From Prosthecomicrobium sp. N25 (GTDB lineage: Bacteria; Pseudomonadota; Alphaproteobacteria; Rhizobiales; Ancalomicrobiaceae): a stretch of 64,000 nucleotides of DNA. The stretch lies in contig NZ_JBBCAT010000007.1 of the NCBI RefSeq assembly GCF_037203705.1, positions 28,499-92,498 of the forward strand. Reading direction: 5' to 3'. Position numbers and translations under genes: made by a program. Positions 15,966 to 24,869 of the stretch are shown here, one piece after another; position 1 is the first letter of the stretch, and every line of letters starts with the position of its first letter. The notes beneath the pieces are model-generated. The model saw only the letters and a program-made list of their open reading frames with translations. It searched no databases and was not told the origin of the DNA.

Positions 15966-17855
15966 ATGAAGACATCCACCGCCACCGTGTCGATCGCGGG
16001 CGACTTCCGCGACAAGCTGAAGGCCATCGCGGCCGCCGGCTTCGACGGCATCGAGATCTTCGAGCAGGATTTCATCGCCTCCGACCTCACCCCCCGCGAA
16101 GTCGGCGCCATGGTCCGCGACCACGGCCTGGAGATCCTGCTGTTCCAGCCCTTCCGCGACTTCGAGGGCCTGCCCGAGCCCCACCGCACGCGCGCCTTCG
16201 CCCGGGCGGAGCGCAAGTTCGACCTCATGCAGGACCTCGGCACGGACCTGATGCTGGTCTGCTCCTCCGTGCATCCGGAGGCCCTAGGCGGCGTCGACCG
16301 GGCCGCGGCCGACTTCCGCGAACTCGGCGAGCGGGCCGCGAAGCGCGGCCTCAGGGTCGGCTACGAGGCGCTCTGCTGGGGCCGCATCGTCGACGACCAC
16401 CGCGATGCCTGGGAGATCGTCCGCCGCGCCGACCACCCCGCCGTCGGCCTCATCCTCGACAGCTTCCACAGCCTCGCCCGCCGCATTCCGGTCGACACGA
16501 TCCGCCGCATCCCGGGCGACCGCATCTTCTTCCTGCAGCTCGCCGACGCCCCGGCCATCGAGATGGACCTCCTCTACTGGTCCCGCCACTTCCGCAATAT
16601 GCCCGGGGAGGGCGACCTCGACGTGGTCGGCTTCACGCGCGCCGTCATGGCGACGGGCTACGACGGGCCGTGGAGCCTTGAGATCTTCAACGACCAGTAC
16701 CGCAGCGCCCTGCCCCGCATGGTCGCCACCGACGGTCATCGCGCCCTGGTCAACCTGATGGACCGCGTGCGGACCGCCGAGCCCGCGGTGGCCTCCGCCC
16801 TCCCGCAGATCCCCGCCCCCTCCAGGGTCGAGGCGGTGGAGTTCGTCGAATTCGCCACCAGCGCCGCCGAGGCCCCGCCGCTCGAGGAACTCCTGGCCAC
16901 GCTCGGCTTCGAGCGCGCCGGCAGGCACGTGTCGAAGGCCGTCACGCTCTGGCGCCAGGGCGATGTCAACCTGCTCGTCAACACCGAGACGACCGGCTTC
17001 GCCCATTCGGCCTACGTGACCCACGGCACGACCGTCAGCGAGATCGCGCTGAGGGTCGGCGACGCTGCCGCCGCCATGGCCCGCGCGGTCGCCCTCGGCT
17101 CCGAACCCTTCGAGCAGGCGATCGCGCCCGGCGAACTCCAGATCCCCGGCGTGCGCGGCGTCGGCGGCAGCGTCCTGCGCTTCGTCGACGGCCGCACCGA
17201 TCTCGGCCGCCTGTGGGAGGTGGATTTCCGCATCGAGCGCCCGGGCCCGCGCCCCGGCGTCGGCCTGACCCGGATCGACCACATCGGACAGACCATGCCG
17301 TACGGCGAGATGCTGAGCTGGGCGCTCTTCTACCAGGCGATCTTCGACGCCGGGAAGTCTCCGATGGTCGACGTCGCCGATCCCGACGGGCTCGTCCGCA
17401 GCCAGGCCGTCGCGACCCCCGGCAAGGCGCTCCGGGTGACCCTGAACGGCGCCGAGACGGGCCGCACCCAGGCCGCCCGCTTCATCGCCGAGAGCTTCGG
17501 GTCAGCCGTGCAGCACATTGCTTTCGCGACCGGCGACATCTTCGCCACCGCCGAGGCGCTCGCCCGCCGCGGCTTCCAGGTGCTCGAGTTCGGGGCGAAC
17601 TACTACGACGACCTCGACGCCCGCCTGGGCCTCGACCCCGACCTGCTGGCCCGCCTCAAGGCGGCGCGCATCATGATGGACCGCGACGCGCGCGGCACCT
17701 TCCTGCAGCTCTACAGCCGCAGTCAGAGCGGCGGCCTCTTCTTCGAGGTGGTCGAGCGGCAGGGCGGCTACGACGGCTACGGCGCGCCCAACGCCCCGTT
17801 CCGGACCGCCGCGCAGCGCCGCCTGGCCCGCCCGACGGGCATGCCGCGCGCCTGA
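15966..17855 (+). CDS. quiC: Fused 3-dehydroshikimate dehydratase / HPPD-like protein (QuiC type)
   Basis: The 629-residue protein is a two-domain fusion. Residues 1-275 form a sugar-phosphate isomerase/AP-endonuclease-2 TIM barrel (GFDGIEIFEQDF, VGYEALCWGR, GLILDSFHSL, SLEIFND), which in QuiC/AsbF relatives dehydrates 3-dehydroshikimate to protocatechuate. Residues 310-629 form a vicinal-oxygen-chelate domain like 4-hydroxyphenylpyruvate dioxygenase. Its metal triad appears intact: His439 (RIDHIGQ), His517 (VQHIAFA) and Glu594 (LFFEVVER). What the second domain does in this fusion is not settled. ATG 15966 has GAGGAGGAG before it. The upstream partner is the shikimate dehydrogenase-like gene. 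Confidence 0.9.
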   Translation: MKTSTATVSIAGDFRDKLKAIAAAGFDGIEIFEQDFIASDLTPREVGAMVRDHGLEILLFQPFRDFEGLPEPHRTRAFARAERKFDLMQDLGTDLMLVCSSVHPEALGGVDRAAADFRELGERAAKRGLRVGYEALCWGRIVDDHRDAWEIVRRADHPAVGLILDSFHSLARRIPVDTIRRIPGDRIFFLQLADAPAIEMDLLYWSRHFRNMPGEGDLDVVGFTRAVMATGYDGPWSLEIFNDQYRSALPRMVATDGHRALVNLMDRVRTAEPAVASALPQIPAPSRVEAVEFVEFATSAAEAPPLEELLATLGFERAGRHVSKAVTLWRQGDVNLLVNTETTGFAHSAYVTHGTTVSEIALRVGDAAAAMARAVALGSEPFEQAIAPGELQIPGVRGVGGSVLRFVDGRTDLGRLWEVDFRIERPGPRPGVGLTRIDHIGQTMPYGEMLSWALFYQAIFDAGKSPMVDVADPDGLVRSQAVATPGKALRVTLNGAETGRTQAARFIAESFGSAVQHIAFATGDIFATAEALARRGFQVLEFGANYYDDLDARLGLDPDLLARLKAARIMMDRDARGTFLQLYSRSQSGGLFFEVVERQGGYDGYGAPNAPFRTAAQRRLARPTGMPRA

Positions 17856-18011
17856 CGCGGTCGCCGGCCGCACGCACCTCCGCCGGTCACGCCGGGCCGC
17901 CCTGCCTCCGGCGCGATTGACAAGCCCGGAATTCTGCCGAGAGGGTGGGCAACCGACGGCGCACCCTCTCCCGGGAGCGGACGCGGATGCCGTCTCCCGA
18001 GGAGGCCTGGA

Positions 18012-18938
18012 ATGCGATTGGACCACACCGCGGCCGGCGTCTATGCCATCGCCGCCACGCCCTTCACCCCGGACGGCGCCCTCGACCGCCCGTCGATCGA
18101 CCGCATGACGGACTTCTACAAGGCCTGCGGCGTCACCGGGCTGACCATCCTGGGCATCATGGGCGAGGCCCCGAAGCTGGAGCCGGAGGAATCGCTGGCG
18201 ATCGTCCGCCAGGTCGTCGCCCGGGCCGGCGTGCCGGTGATCGTCGGGGTCTCGGCCCCCGGCTTCGCCGCCATGCGCTCCCTCGCCCGCGCCTCCATGG
18301 ACGCCGGGGCGGCCGGCGTGATGATCGCCCCGACGCCCTCGCTGCGGACCGACGACCAGATCGTCACCTATTTCGGCCAGGCCGTGGAGGCCATCGGCGA
18401 AGACATCCCCTGGGTGCTGCAGGATTATCCGCTGACCCTGTCGGTCGTCATGACGCCCGATGTGATCCGCCGGATCGTCATGGCTTCGGACTCCTGCGTG
18501 ATGCTGAAGCACGAGGACTGGCCGGGGCTCGAGAAGATCTCGGCGCTGCGCCGCATGCAGGCCGAGGGCAGGCTGCGTCCGCTCTCGATCCTGTGCGGCA
18601 ACGGCGGCCTCTTCCTGGATTTCGAGATGGACCGCGGTGCCGACGGCGCCATGACCGGCTACGCCTTCCCGGACATGCTGGCCGATACCGTGCGCCTGGC
18701 GCGGGCCGGCGAGCGGGACGCCGCGCACGACCTCTTCGACGCCCACCTGCCCCTGATCCGCTACGAGCAGCAGCAGGGCATCGGACTGGCGGTGCGCAAA
18801 TACGTGCTGCAGAAGCGCGGCGCCATCGCGCACGACGCCCAGCGCAAGCCCGGCGCGGCCCTGAGCGCGACCGCCCGCCAGGAGGTCGACTACCTGCTCG
18901 CCCGCCTCGCCCGCCGCGACCCCCGCGCGGCGCTCTGA
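18012..18938 (+). CDS. DapA-family (dihydrodipicolinate synthase-like) aldolase/lyase
   Basis: The 308-residue TIM barrel has the family pattern GVYAIAATPFTPDGALD, GIMGEAPKLEPEE, the tyrosine in LQDYPLTLS and the Schiff-base lysine in CVMLKHEDWPG. The glycine-rich GNGGLF that follows is unlike the pyruvate-carboxylate loop of true DapA. It is thus a pyruvate- or alpha-ketoacid-dependent lyase of unknown substrate rather than a lysine biosynthesis enzyme. GAGGAGG precedes the ATG. It lies 156 bp after the quiC-like gene, and the cyclase gene follows 40 bp later. Confidence 0.85.
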   Translation: MRLDHTAAGVYAIAATPFTPDGALDRPSIDRMTDFYKACGVTGLTILGIMGEAPKLEPEESLAIVRQVVARAGVPVIVGVSAPGFAAMRSLARASMDAGAAGVMIAPTPSLRTDDQIVTYFGQAVEAIGEDIPWVLQDYPLTLSVVMTPDVIRRIVMASDSCVMLKHEDWPGLEKISALRRMQAEGRLRPLSILCGNGGLFLDFEMDRGADGAMTGYAFPDMLADTVRLARAGERDAAHDLFDAHLPLIRYEQQQGIGLAVRKYVLQKRGAIAHDAQRKPGAALSATARQEVDYLLARLARRDPRAAL

Positions 18939-18978
18939 GCGGCCGGGACCGGCAGGTCCGCATCGAGGGAGACCCGGC

Positions 18979-20283
18979 TTGAACGAGAATGGCGAGTCCG
19001 TCCGGTCCCTCCTGCGCGGGCACGAGATCGAGGCCGAGCGGCTGATCGCCTGGGTCCGCCTCTCCGTGGCGGGCGTCCTTCTCGCCACGGTCGTGGTCGC
19101 CCGCAACCTCCTCGACGTCGCGCCCCCCGATGCGGCCCACCGGCTCGTCCCGGTCCTGATCGCCTTCATCGTCCTGATGCTGGCGGCGGGGGCCGCATCC
19201 CTGTGGGTGGCGACCCCCGCGCGCTGGCGGCGCGCCTACGCCTTCCTGTTCGCGGCCGGCGACATGATCCTGGTCGCCGGGATCCTGCTGCTCTCCACCA
19301 CCACCGCCGGCTTGCCCCCCGCGATGGTCTACGCCGTGCCGGCCTCCTTCTTCCTGCCGGTCGCGCTCGCCCTGGGTGCGCTGCGCCTCGACGCCGCGGT
19401 CCGCCTCTTCTCCGTGGGGCTCCTGGTCGCGGTCGTGATCGGCCTCTCGCTCGCCGCCTCGCTCTTCGCCGACCCGGGCGTCGTGGCGCCGCCGGCCCGC
19501 TACTTCGACACGATCTCCATGGTGGCGCGGACCATCATGCTGGTCATGGTCGGCGTGGTCGCCGCCGTCTCGGGACGCCGCGCCACCCGGCTGGTGCACC
19601 GGGCCATCGAGGACGCCCGCCGCCGGGCGCGGCTGGAGCGCTTCCTGCCGCGCGAGGTCGCGTCCGACCTGTCGCGCGACGAGAACGGCGGCCTGCGCAC
19701 CGGCCGGCGCGGCGTCGCAACCGTGGTCTTCGTCGACATCCGCGGCTTCACGGCCCGCGCCGAGAGCATGGACCCCGCCACCCTGTCCCGCTTCCTGACC
19801 AGCTTCCGTCGCCGGATCGCCGAGGCCGCCGCCGGCGCGGGCGGGATCGTGGACAAGTATATCGGGGACGGTGCCCTGATCGTCTTCGGCGCGCCGCTCC
19901 CGCTCGCCGACGATGCCGCCCGGGCCCTCGCCTTCGCGCGCGACCTCAGCCGCAGGATCGCGGACTGGAACCGGGACCTCGCGGAGGACCCGGTGAGGAT
20001 CGGCATCGGGCTCCACCGCGGCGAGATCTTCTCCGGCGTGATCGGCGACGAGGACCGGCTCGAGTTCACGATCCTCGGCGACACCGTCAACGTGGCGAGC
20101 CGCATCGAGGCGGCCACCCGGGCGCTCGACCGGGAAATCCTGCTCTCCGATGCGGCGGCCACGGCGGCGGGCGCGCGCCCGGGCGAGTTGCAGGACCTCG
20201 GCCCCTTGCAGGTTCGCGGCCGCAGCCGGCCCGTGGTGGTCTACGGGCTCGCCGCGGACGCGCTCGCGCCCCGGACGGCCTGA
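18979..20283 (+). CDS. Membrane-bound class III adenylate/guanylate cyclase
   Basis: The 434-residue protein has about six membrane helices in residues 20-205 and a short positively charged linker (EDARRRARLERFLPRE). A class III cyclase domain spans about 245-420. The first metal motif is FVDIRGFT near 251; the second is DKYIGDGALIVFGAP near 291. The domain ends with LGDTVNVASRIE, the transition-state motif. The start is a TTG with GAGGGAG about nine bases before it, the first plausible start in frame. The sensor part resembles the MASE-type integral domains; its signal is unknown. It converges with the cytochrome c gene at the end of the Sox cluster. Confidence 0.9.
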   Translation: MNENGESVRSLLRGHEIEAERLIAWVRLSVAGVLLATVVVARNLLDVAPPDAAHRLVPVLIAFIVLMLAAGAASLWVATPARWRRAYAFLFAAGDMILVAGILLLSTTTAGLPPAMVYAVPASFFLPVALALGALRLDAAVRLFSVGLLVAVVIGLSLAASLFADPGVVAPPARYFDTISMVARTIMLVMVGVVAAVSGRRATRLVHRAIEDARRRARLERFLPREVASDLSRDENGGLRTGRRGVATVVFVDIRGFTARAESMDPATLSRFLTSFRRRIAEAAAGAGGIVDKYIGDGALIVFGAPLPLADDAARALAFARDLSRRIADWNRDLAEDPVRIGIGLHRGEIFSGVIGDEDRLEFTILGDTVNVASRIEAATRALDREILLSDAAATAAGARPGELQDLGPLQVRGRSRPVVVYGLAADALAPRTA

Positions 20284-20292
20284 GCGTCGGCC

Positions 20293-20670
20293 TCACCGCG
20301 GCGGGTGCTTGATGACGCTCTCGAAATAGACTGCCAGCGCCGCGATCTCCTCGTCGGAGAGGCGGGATGCGATGGTCTGCATGGTGGGGTTCGGCCGCTT
20401 GTGGGCCTTGAACTCGGTCAGGGCCTCCACCATCCAGGCCGCGGGCCACCCCACGATCGACGGGATGCCGTCCTGGTTGCCCGAGAGCTGATGGCAGGTG
20501 ACGCATTCCCCCGAGAGATATTCGCCGAGCGCGGGATCGCCCTCGATCGAGCGAACCATCGGGCTCCGCGGGGGGGCGACGGCCGGCTCGCCCCCGAGCG
20601 CCGGTTCGCCCGCGAGCACCGCGCCCGTCGCCGCGGCTCCGAGAAATCGCGCCAGGACCGGCTTGCGCAT
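20293..20670 (-). CDS. Class I cytochrome c, last gene of the soxYZBCD arm
   Basis: The 125-residue exported protein has a signal peptide (LARFLGAAATGAVLA) and one haem c site CVTCH at 56-60, with NPTMQTIASRLSDEEIAALAVYF as the axial-methionine region. It resembles small c553/FccA/SoxE-like cytochromes. It lies 50 bp after soxD on the same strand, so it is probably co-transcribed and acts as an electron acceptor from the Sox complex in the periplasm. Because SoxD here lacks the second haem domain found in Paracoccus SoxD, this gene may supply it as a separate protein (inference). Confidence 0.82.
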   Translation of the reverse strand: MRKPVLARFLGAAATGAVLAGEPALGGEPAVAPPRSPMVRSIEGDPALGEYLSGECVTCHQLSGNQDGIPSIVGWPAAWMVEALTEFKAHKRPNPTMQTIASRLSDEEIAALAVYFESVIKHPPR

Positions 20671-20720
20671 CGGGATCGGCCTCCTCTCCGCTCCTCCCCG
20701 CAGGACGGATCGCCCGAGAT

Positions 20721-21377
20721 CTACTCGACCTTGAGGCTCTTGTCCTTGTCGTCGGGCGTCACGTCGATGACCCGGGCCCGGCCGACGATCTCGACCGTCT
20801 GCTTGCAGTTCGTCATGCAGGGATCGGCCTTCCAGAAGCTCCGTTCGGTGGTCTCCCGGTCGTCCATGTAGAAGGCGCCCTCGTTGGGCAGCTTCACCGA
20901 CCTGAAGGTCTCTCGCGAGAGCACGAAGTCGTCCTTGACCACGTCGTTCATCGACAGCAGGAACGCCGTCAGGGCGTAGACCTCGTCGTCCGTCAGCGAC
21001 TGCGCCTGGCCGAACGGCATGGCCCGGCGGATGTAGTCGAAGACGGTGGACGCGAAGGGCCAGAAGCTGCCGATCGTCTTCTCCGGGCTCGCGCCCTTGA
21101 GCGTGCCTTGTCCGCCGGCCAGCACCGGCCAGCGGCCGGCGCCCTCGCCGAATTCGCCGTGGCAGATCGCGCATTTCTCCAGGAAGATCGCCTCGCCTTG
21201 CCTGACGGAGCCCCGACCGGGCGGCAGCCCCTGCCCGTCCGGGCGCACGTCGATGTCCCAGGCGGCGACCTCCTCGGGCAGCGCCTCGCGGCCGAGCCCG
21301 AGCTTGCCGGCCTCGGCCCCCGTGCCCGCCAGGAGGACGAGCGTGGCGGCGACGGCGGCGCTACGAAATCTCGACAT
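20721..21377 (-). CDS. soxD: SoxD, cytochrome subunit of the Sox sulfane dehydrogenase (short form)
   Basis: The 218-residue product has a signal peptide ending near AEA and one haem site CAICH at 69-73, with the axial methionine probably in RRAMPFGQ. The C-terminal FWKADPCMTNCK segment is typical of SoxD. SoxD pairs with SoxC to oxidise SoxY-bound sulfane sulfur, passing six electrons to the respiratory chain. Diheme SoxD proteins are about 380 residues; this one has only the first haem domain. Its ATG lies inside soxC, giving a 17-base overlap and likely translational coupling. Confidence 0.9.
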   Translation of the reverse strand: MSRFRSAAVAATLVLLAGTGAEAGKLGLGREALPEEVAAWDIDVRPDGQGLPPGRGSVRQGEAIFLEKCAICHGEFGEGAGRWPVLAGGQGTLKGASPEKTIGSFWPFASTVFDYIRRAMPFGQAQSLTDDEVYALTAFLLSMNDVVKDDFVLSRETFRSVKLPNEGAFYMDDRETTERSFWKADPCMTNCKQTVEIVGRARVIDVTPDDKDKSLKVE

Positions 21378-22629
21378 TCTCCGTCTCCCCGTTGCCCCGC
21401 ACCAGCCAGGTCTGGATGCCGTTGTTGTGGTAGATCGAGTTGACGCCGCGCACGGCGCGCAGCTCCGCCTTGGTCGGCTGCACGTAGCCGGTGTCGTCGA
21501 CCGCCCGGGACTGGACCAGCATCTCCTCCCCCTGCCAGTCGAAGTCGACGTAGAAGCGCGCGACCGACCGCGGCAGGACCGGGCCGTCGAGACGGGCCGG
21601 CCGCCAGTTCCGCCCCCCGTCCAGGGTGACGTCGACGCGCTTGATCGCGCCCCGCCCTGACCACGCGATGCCCGTGAGAACGTTCGGTCCCCGGAACCGG
21701 AGGGGCGCCTGCGGGCTGGGATTGGTCACCACCGACTTGGCGTCCATGATCCAGGTAAAGCGGCGCGACCGGCCGTCGGCGAGGAGGTCGGTGTATTTCG
21801 ACGTCTCCTCACGCGCATGCCAGGGCTGGTCGCCGACTTCGATGCGACGCAGCCACTTCACCCACATGTTGCCTTCCCAGCCCGGCACCACGATCCTGAG
21901 CGGGTAGCCCTGCTCGGGCCGGAGCGCCTCGCCGTTCATCTTGAACGCGATCAGGCAGTCGTCGAGCGCCTTTTCGATCGGGATGGAGCGGTTCATCGCC
22001 GAGGCGTCACCGCCCTCCACCATGATCCACCGCGCGGCGGGCCTCAGCCCCGCCTCGTCGAGCAGGACCTTCAGGGGCACGCCCGTGTACATCACGTTGT
22101 GGATCATGCCGTGGGTGAACTGGCATCCGTTGAGCTGCGCGCCGCGCCACTCCATGCCGGAATTGGCCGCGCATTCCAGGAAGTGGATCCGGTTGGTGCG
22201 CGGCATCCGCCTGATGTCGTCCATGGTGAAGACGAGCGGCTTCTCGACGAGGCCGTTGATCATCAGCCGGTGCTTCGCCGGATCGATCTCCGCGATGCCG
22301 GCGTGGTGGCGCTCGAAGCAGAGCCCGTTCGGCGTGATGATGCCGTCGAGTTCGTGCAGCGGCGTGAAGTTGACCGAGGATTCCCGGCCCGCGGTCAGCC
22401 ATTCGACGTCGCGCTTGACCACGTGGGCCTCGTACCGGGAAGGCTTCCCGTAGGGCCGGGACGCCACGCCGTCGCCGAGGAACTGCTGCCAGTCCTGCTT
22501 CTCCACGATCGCCGGATCCGGCGTGCCCCCCGCCCGCGCGGCGCCGGCCGCGCCGGCCGCCACCGCCCCGGCCCCGAGCCCCGCGAGCAGTCCGCGGCGG
22601 CTCATGCCCTTGGTCGCTCCCTCGCTCAT
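21361..22629 (-). CDS. soxC: SoxC, molybdopterin subunit of sulfane dehydrogenase
   Basis: The 422-residue protein has a twin-arginine signal (SRRGLLAGLGAGAVAAG) for export of a folded molybdoenzyme. The sulfite-oxidase fold shows the molybdenum-ligand cysteine in HFLECAANSG and substrate/cofactor blocks GYPLRIVVPGWEGNMWVKWL. The C-terminal dimerisation domain ends with YHNNGIQTWLVRGNGE. With SoxD it forms the Sox(CD)2 dehydrogenase that fully oxidises thiosulfate to sulfate without sulfur globules. GGGAGGGG precedes the ATG, and soxB ends 13 bp upstream. Confidence 0.95.
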   Translation of the reverse strand: MSEGATKGMSRRGLLAGLGAGAVAAGAAGAARAGGTPDPAIVEKQDWQQFLGDGVASRPYGKPSRYEAHVVKRDVEWLTAGRESSVNFTPLHELDGIITPNGLCFERHHAGIAEIDPAKHRLMINGLVEKPLVFTMDDIRRMPRTNRIHFLECAANSGMEWRGAQLNGCQFTHGMIHNVMYTGVPLKVLLDEAGLRPAARWIMVEGGDASAMNRSIPIEKALDDCLIAFKMNGEALRPEQGYPLRIVVPGWEGNMWVKWLRRIEVGDQPWHAREETSKYTDLLADGRSRRFTWIMDAKSVVTNPSPQAPLRFRGPNVLTGIAWSGRGAIKRVDVTLDGGRNWRPARLDGPVLPRSVARFYVDFDWQGEEMLVQSRAVDDTGYVQPTKAELRAVRGVNSIYHNNGIQTWLVRGNGETENVEIS

Positions 22630-22642
22630 GTTCCCCTCCCGC

Positions 22643-24340
22643 TCAGCTCGCCACGACCTTGACGGACCGGTTCGGCTCGACGCGGATCGTCCTCTCCCGC
22701 TCGATGTGCCGCCCGACCACGTCCCAGATCGGCGGCCCCTCGGTGCCCTGGTTCACGCTCGCCCAGCCGGCGACCACGTACTTGCGCGACGGCTCGATCG
22801 GCTGGCCGGACTTGAGGTGTGTCAGCTCCGAGATGCGGCTGCCCATCGGCCTGCCGACGTCGATGCGGTATCCCATGCCGGCCACCCGCACCATGTCGCC
22901 CCCGCCCTGGAAATACGGGTCAGGGTGGAAGATGTTGTCGGCGACGTCCTCGAGGATCGTCTTCAGCATCTCGCCGGTCATCTCCGTCCGGTAGCAGGCC
23001 GGGTACGTCATAGCGGTGGCGTTGGCGAGCGCCTCGAACGTGATCGCGTCGCCCGGCACCAGCGTGCCGCCCCACCGGAACCCGGGCGACAGCGCGATCT
23101 CGGCGTCCCGCTCGGCGAGCATCGCCTGGGCGATCAGGTCGTCGAAGGTGCCGTTGAAGTTGCCGCGCCGGTAGAGCAGGGATTCGGTCCGGCCCAGCTC
23201 GCGGCCGAGCACCTCCCCGTATGGCGCACGGATCCGGGCGACGAGCGCCGCCATCTCCGGATCGGGCGCGATCGCGTCCGCGAAGATCGGGATCAGCTTG
23301 TACCGGTAGCCCCGGACCTTGCCGCCGCCGCAGTCGAGGTCGAGGCGCGAGACGAACTTCCCGTGCGAGCCGCTGGCGACCAGGATCGTGTCGCCGACCT
23401 TCATGACCCCCGGCATGGCGTCGTGCGTGTGCGCCGCCAGGATTACGTCGATGCCCCTGACCCGGCCCGCCATCTTCACGTCGACGTCGTAGCCGTTGTG
23501 GGACAGCACGATGACCGCGTCCGCCCCGGCCGCCCGCGCCGCGTCGACCTCCTTCTGCAGATCGTCGTCCCGGATGCCGAACTCCCATTTCGGGATCATC
23601 CAGCGCGGATTGGCGATCGGCGTGCGCGGGAAGGCCTGGCCGATGACGGCGATCTTCGCGCCGCCCTTTTCGAAGATCTTCGTGCCCTCGAAGACCTTCT
23701 CCTGCCATTCGTTGTCGCGCACGTTCTGCGCCAGGAACGCGAAGGGGAGCGCGTCGACGATCTCCTTCACCCGCTCCTCGCCGTAGGTGAATTCCCAATG
23801 GCTCGTCATGGCGTCGGTGCCGAGGGCGGTCATGACCTCGACCATGTCCTGGGCCTTGGTCTGCAGCGCCGTCCAGCTGCCCTGCCAGGTGTCGCCGCCG
23901 TCGAGGAGCAGCGTCCGGTCCGCGCCCCGCTCCGCGCGGATCTGCTTCACCACCGCCGCGACCCGGTCCATGCCGCCCATCCGGCCATATTGCCGGGCGA
24001 GCGCGACGAAGTCCTCGCTGGTCAGCGCGAAGGCCTCAGGGCTCCCGGCCGGGATCTTGAACCACGCCCGGAACGCTGCCTCGGTCAGGTGCGGCGGCCG
24101 GCCGTTGGCCTCCCCGACCCCGAGGTTGACCGACGGCTCGCGGAAGTGAAGCGGCATCAGCTGGGCGTGGATGTCCGTCACATGCAGGAGGGTGACGTTG
24201 CCGAGCGGCTCGAAGGCGGTCAGCGCCGCCTGGGAGAGCCGCTGCTGCGCCGCCGCCCGCCCGAGCGGCCCGAGCCCGGAGGCCCCGGCGATGGTCGAGG
24301 CGGCGGCAGCCGCCTGCAGGAATTCACGACGCGAGATCAT
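22643..24340 (-). CDS. soxB: SoxB, thiosulfohydrolase
   Basis: The 565-residue protein has a twin-arginine-like signal (ISRREFLQAAAAASTIAG). The dimanganese metallophosphoesterase domain begins at about residue 50 with LLHVTDIHAQL and continues with LLDGGDTWQGS and the metal histidines in AAHTHD. A 5'-nucleotidase C-terminal domain (DAITFEALANATAMTYPACYR onward, in pieces) completes the family. SoxB hydrolyses the sulfate from the SoxY cysteine S-thiosulfonate, releasing sulfate. It follows soxZ in the same transcription unit, with a 148-base gap. Confidence 0.96.
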   Translation of the reverse strand: MISRREFLQAAAAASTIAGASGLGPLGRAAAQQRLSQAALTAFEPLGNVTLLHVTDIHAQLMPLHFREPSVNLGVGEANGRPPHLTEAAFRAWFKIPAGSPEAFALTSEDFVALARQYGRMGGMDRVAAVVKQIRAERGADRTLLLDGGDTWQGSWTALQTKAQDMVEVMTALGTDAMTSHWEFTYGEERVKEIVDALPFAFLAQNVRDNEWQEKVFEGTKIFEKGGAKIAVIGQAFPRTPIANPRWMIPKWEFGIRDDDLQKEVDAARAAGADAVIVLSHNGYDVDVKMAGRVRGIDVILAAHTHDAMPGVMKVGDTILVASGSHGKFVSRLDLDCGGGKVRGYRYKLIPIFADAIAPDPEMAALVARIRAPYGEVLGRELGRTESLLYRRGNFNGTFDDLIAQAMLAERDAEIALSPGFRWGGTLVPGDAITFEALANATAMTYPACYRTEMTGEMLKTILEDVADNIFHPDPYFQGGGDMVRVAGMGYRIDVGRPMGSRISELTHLKSGQPIEPSRKYVVAGWASVNQGTEGPPIWDVVGRHIERERTIRVEPNRSVKVVAS

Positions 24341-24488
24341 TGGATTCGGTCTCCCGGAGGTCGGGACGCACGGGGGCGCTGCGCCGCGAGCGGGGCTCGG
24401 GCGTTCGACGGGATCGGCGCAGCACGCCGGGGCGGCCGCTCGCGAGGGGGACGGCGGCTCGCCGCCGCCGCGGATCGGTGCCGGCGGC

Positions 24489-24818
24489 TCAGGCCACCGT
24501 CAGCTTGGCGACATGCTCGGCGATGGACCCGTCGTCGTCGCGCCAGGTGAACTTGAACTCGCCCGACCGGGTCGCCTTGAAGAAGAACGACTGGTAGGGG
24601 TTGGCCGAGATCGACGGAAACCAGGACGCCGTGAAGAAGGGCTTGCCGTCGAAGGACGCCTGGAAGGTGTTCAGGATCTTGCGCGGGATCTGCTTGCCCT
24701 CGGCGTCCTTGCGCTGGCCGGATTCCATCTCGTGGGAGATCAGGCTCTTGATCTCGATGATCTCGCCGGCCTTGGCCTGGGCCGGGACGCGCACGCGCGG
24801 CTGAGCTTTGGTGGTCAT
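24489..24818 (-). CDS. soxZ: SoxZ, sulfur-carrier complex subunit
   Basis: The 109-residue protein has the full SoxZ pattern: RVRVPAQAKAGEIIEIKSLISHEMESG, then IPRKILNTFQASFDGKPFF, and FFFKATRSGEFKFTWRDDDG near the end. It has no signal peptide and is expected to be exported as a complex with SoxY through the Tat signal of SoxY. It supports the SoxY swinging arm in the periplasm. The gene sits 51 bp after soxY. Confidence 0.96.
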   Translation of the reverse strand: MTTKAQPRVRVPAQAKAGEIIEIKSLISHEMESGQRKDAEGKQIPRKILNTFQASFDGKPFFTASWFPSISANPYQSFFFKATRSGEFKFTWRDDDGSIAEHVAKLTVA

Positions 24819-24869
24819 GGTCTTGTCCTTTGCCTCTTGCGATCGTGACGGGGCGCGTCGGGCGCGCCT

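Noticed and set aside
17917..17922. TTGACA between quiC-like and DapA-family genes as a promoter
   Set aside because: No acceptable -10 element is found 16-18 bases downstream.
20721..22629. SoxCD taken as a SorAB-type sulfite dehydrogenase
   Set aside because: The gene order soxB-soxC-soxD, the Tat-signal SoxC motifs and the FWKADPCMTNCK segment of SoxD fit the Sox sulfane dehydrogenase better.
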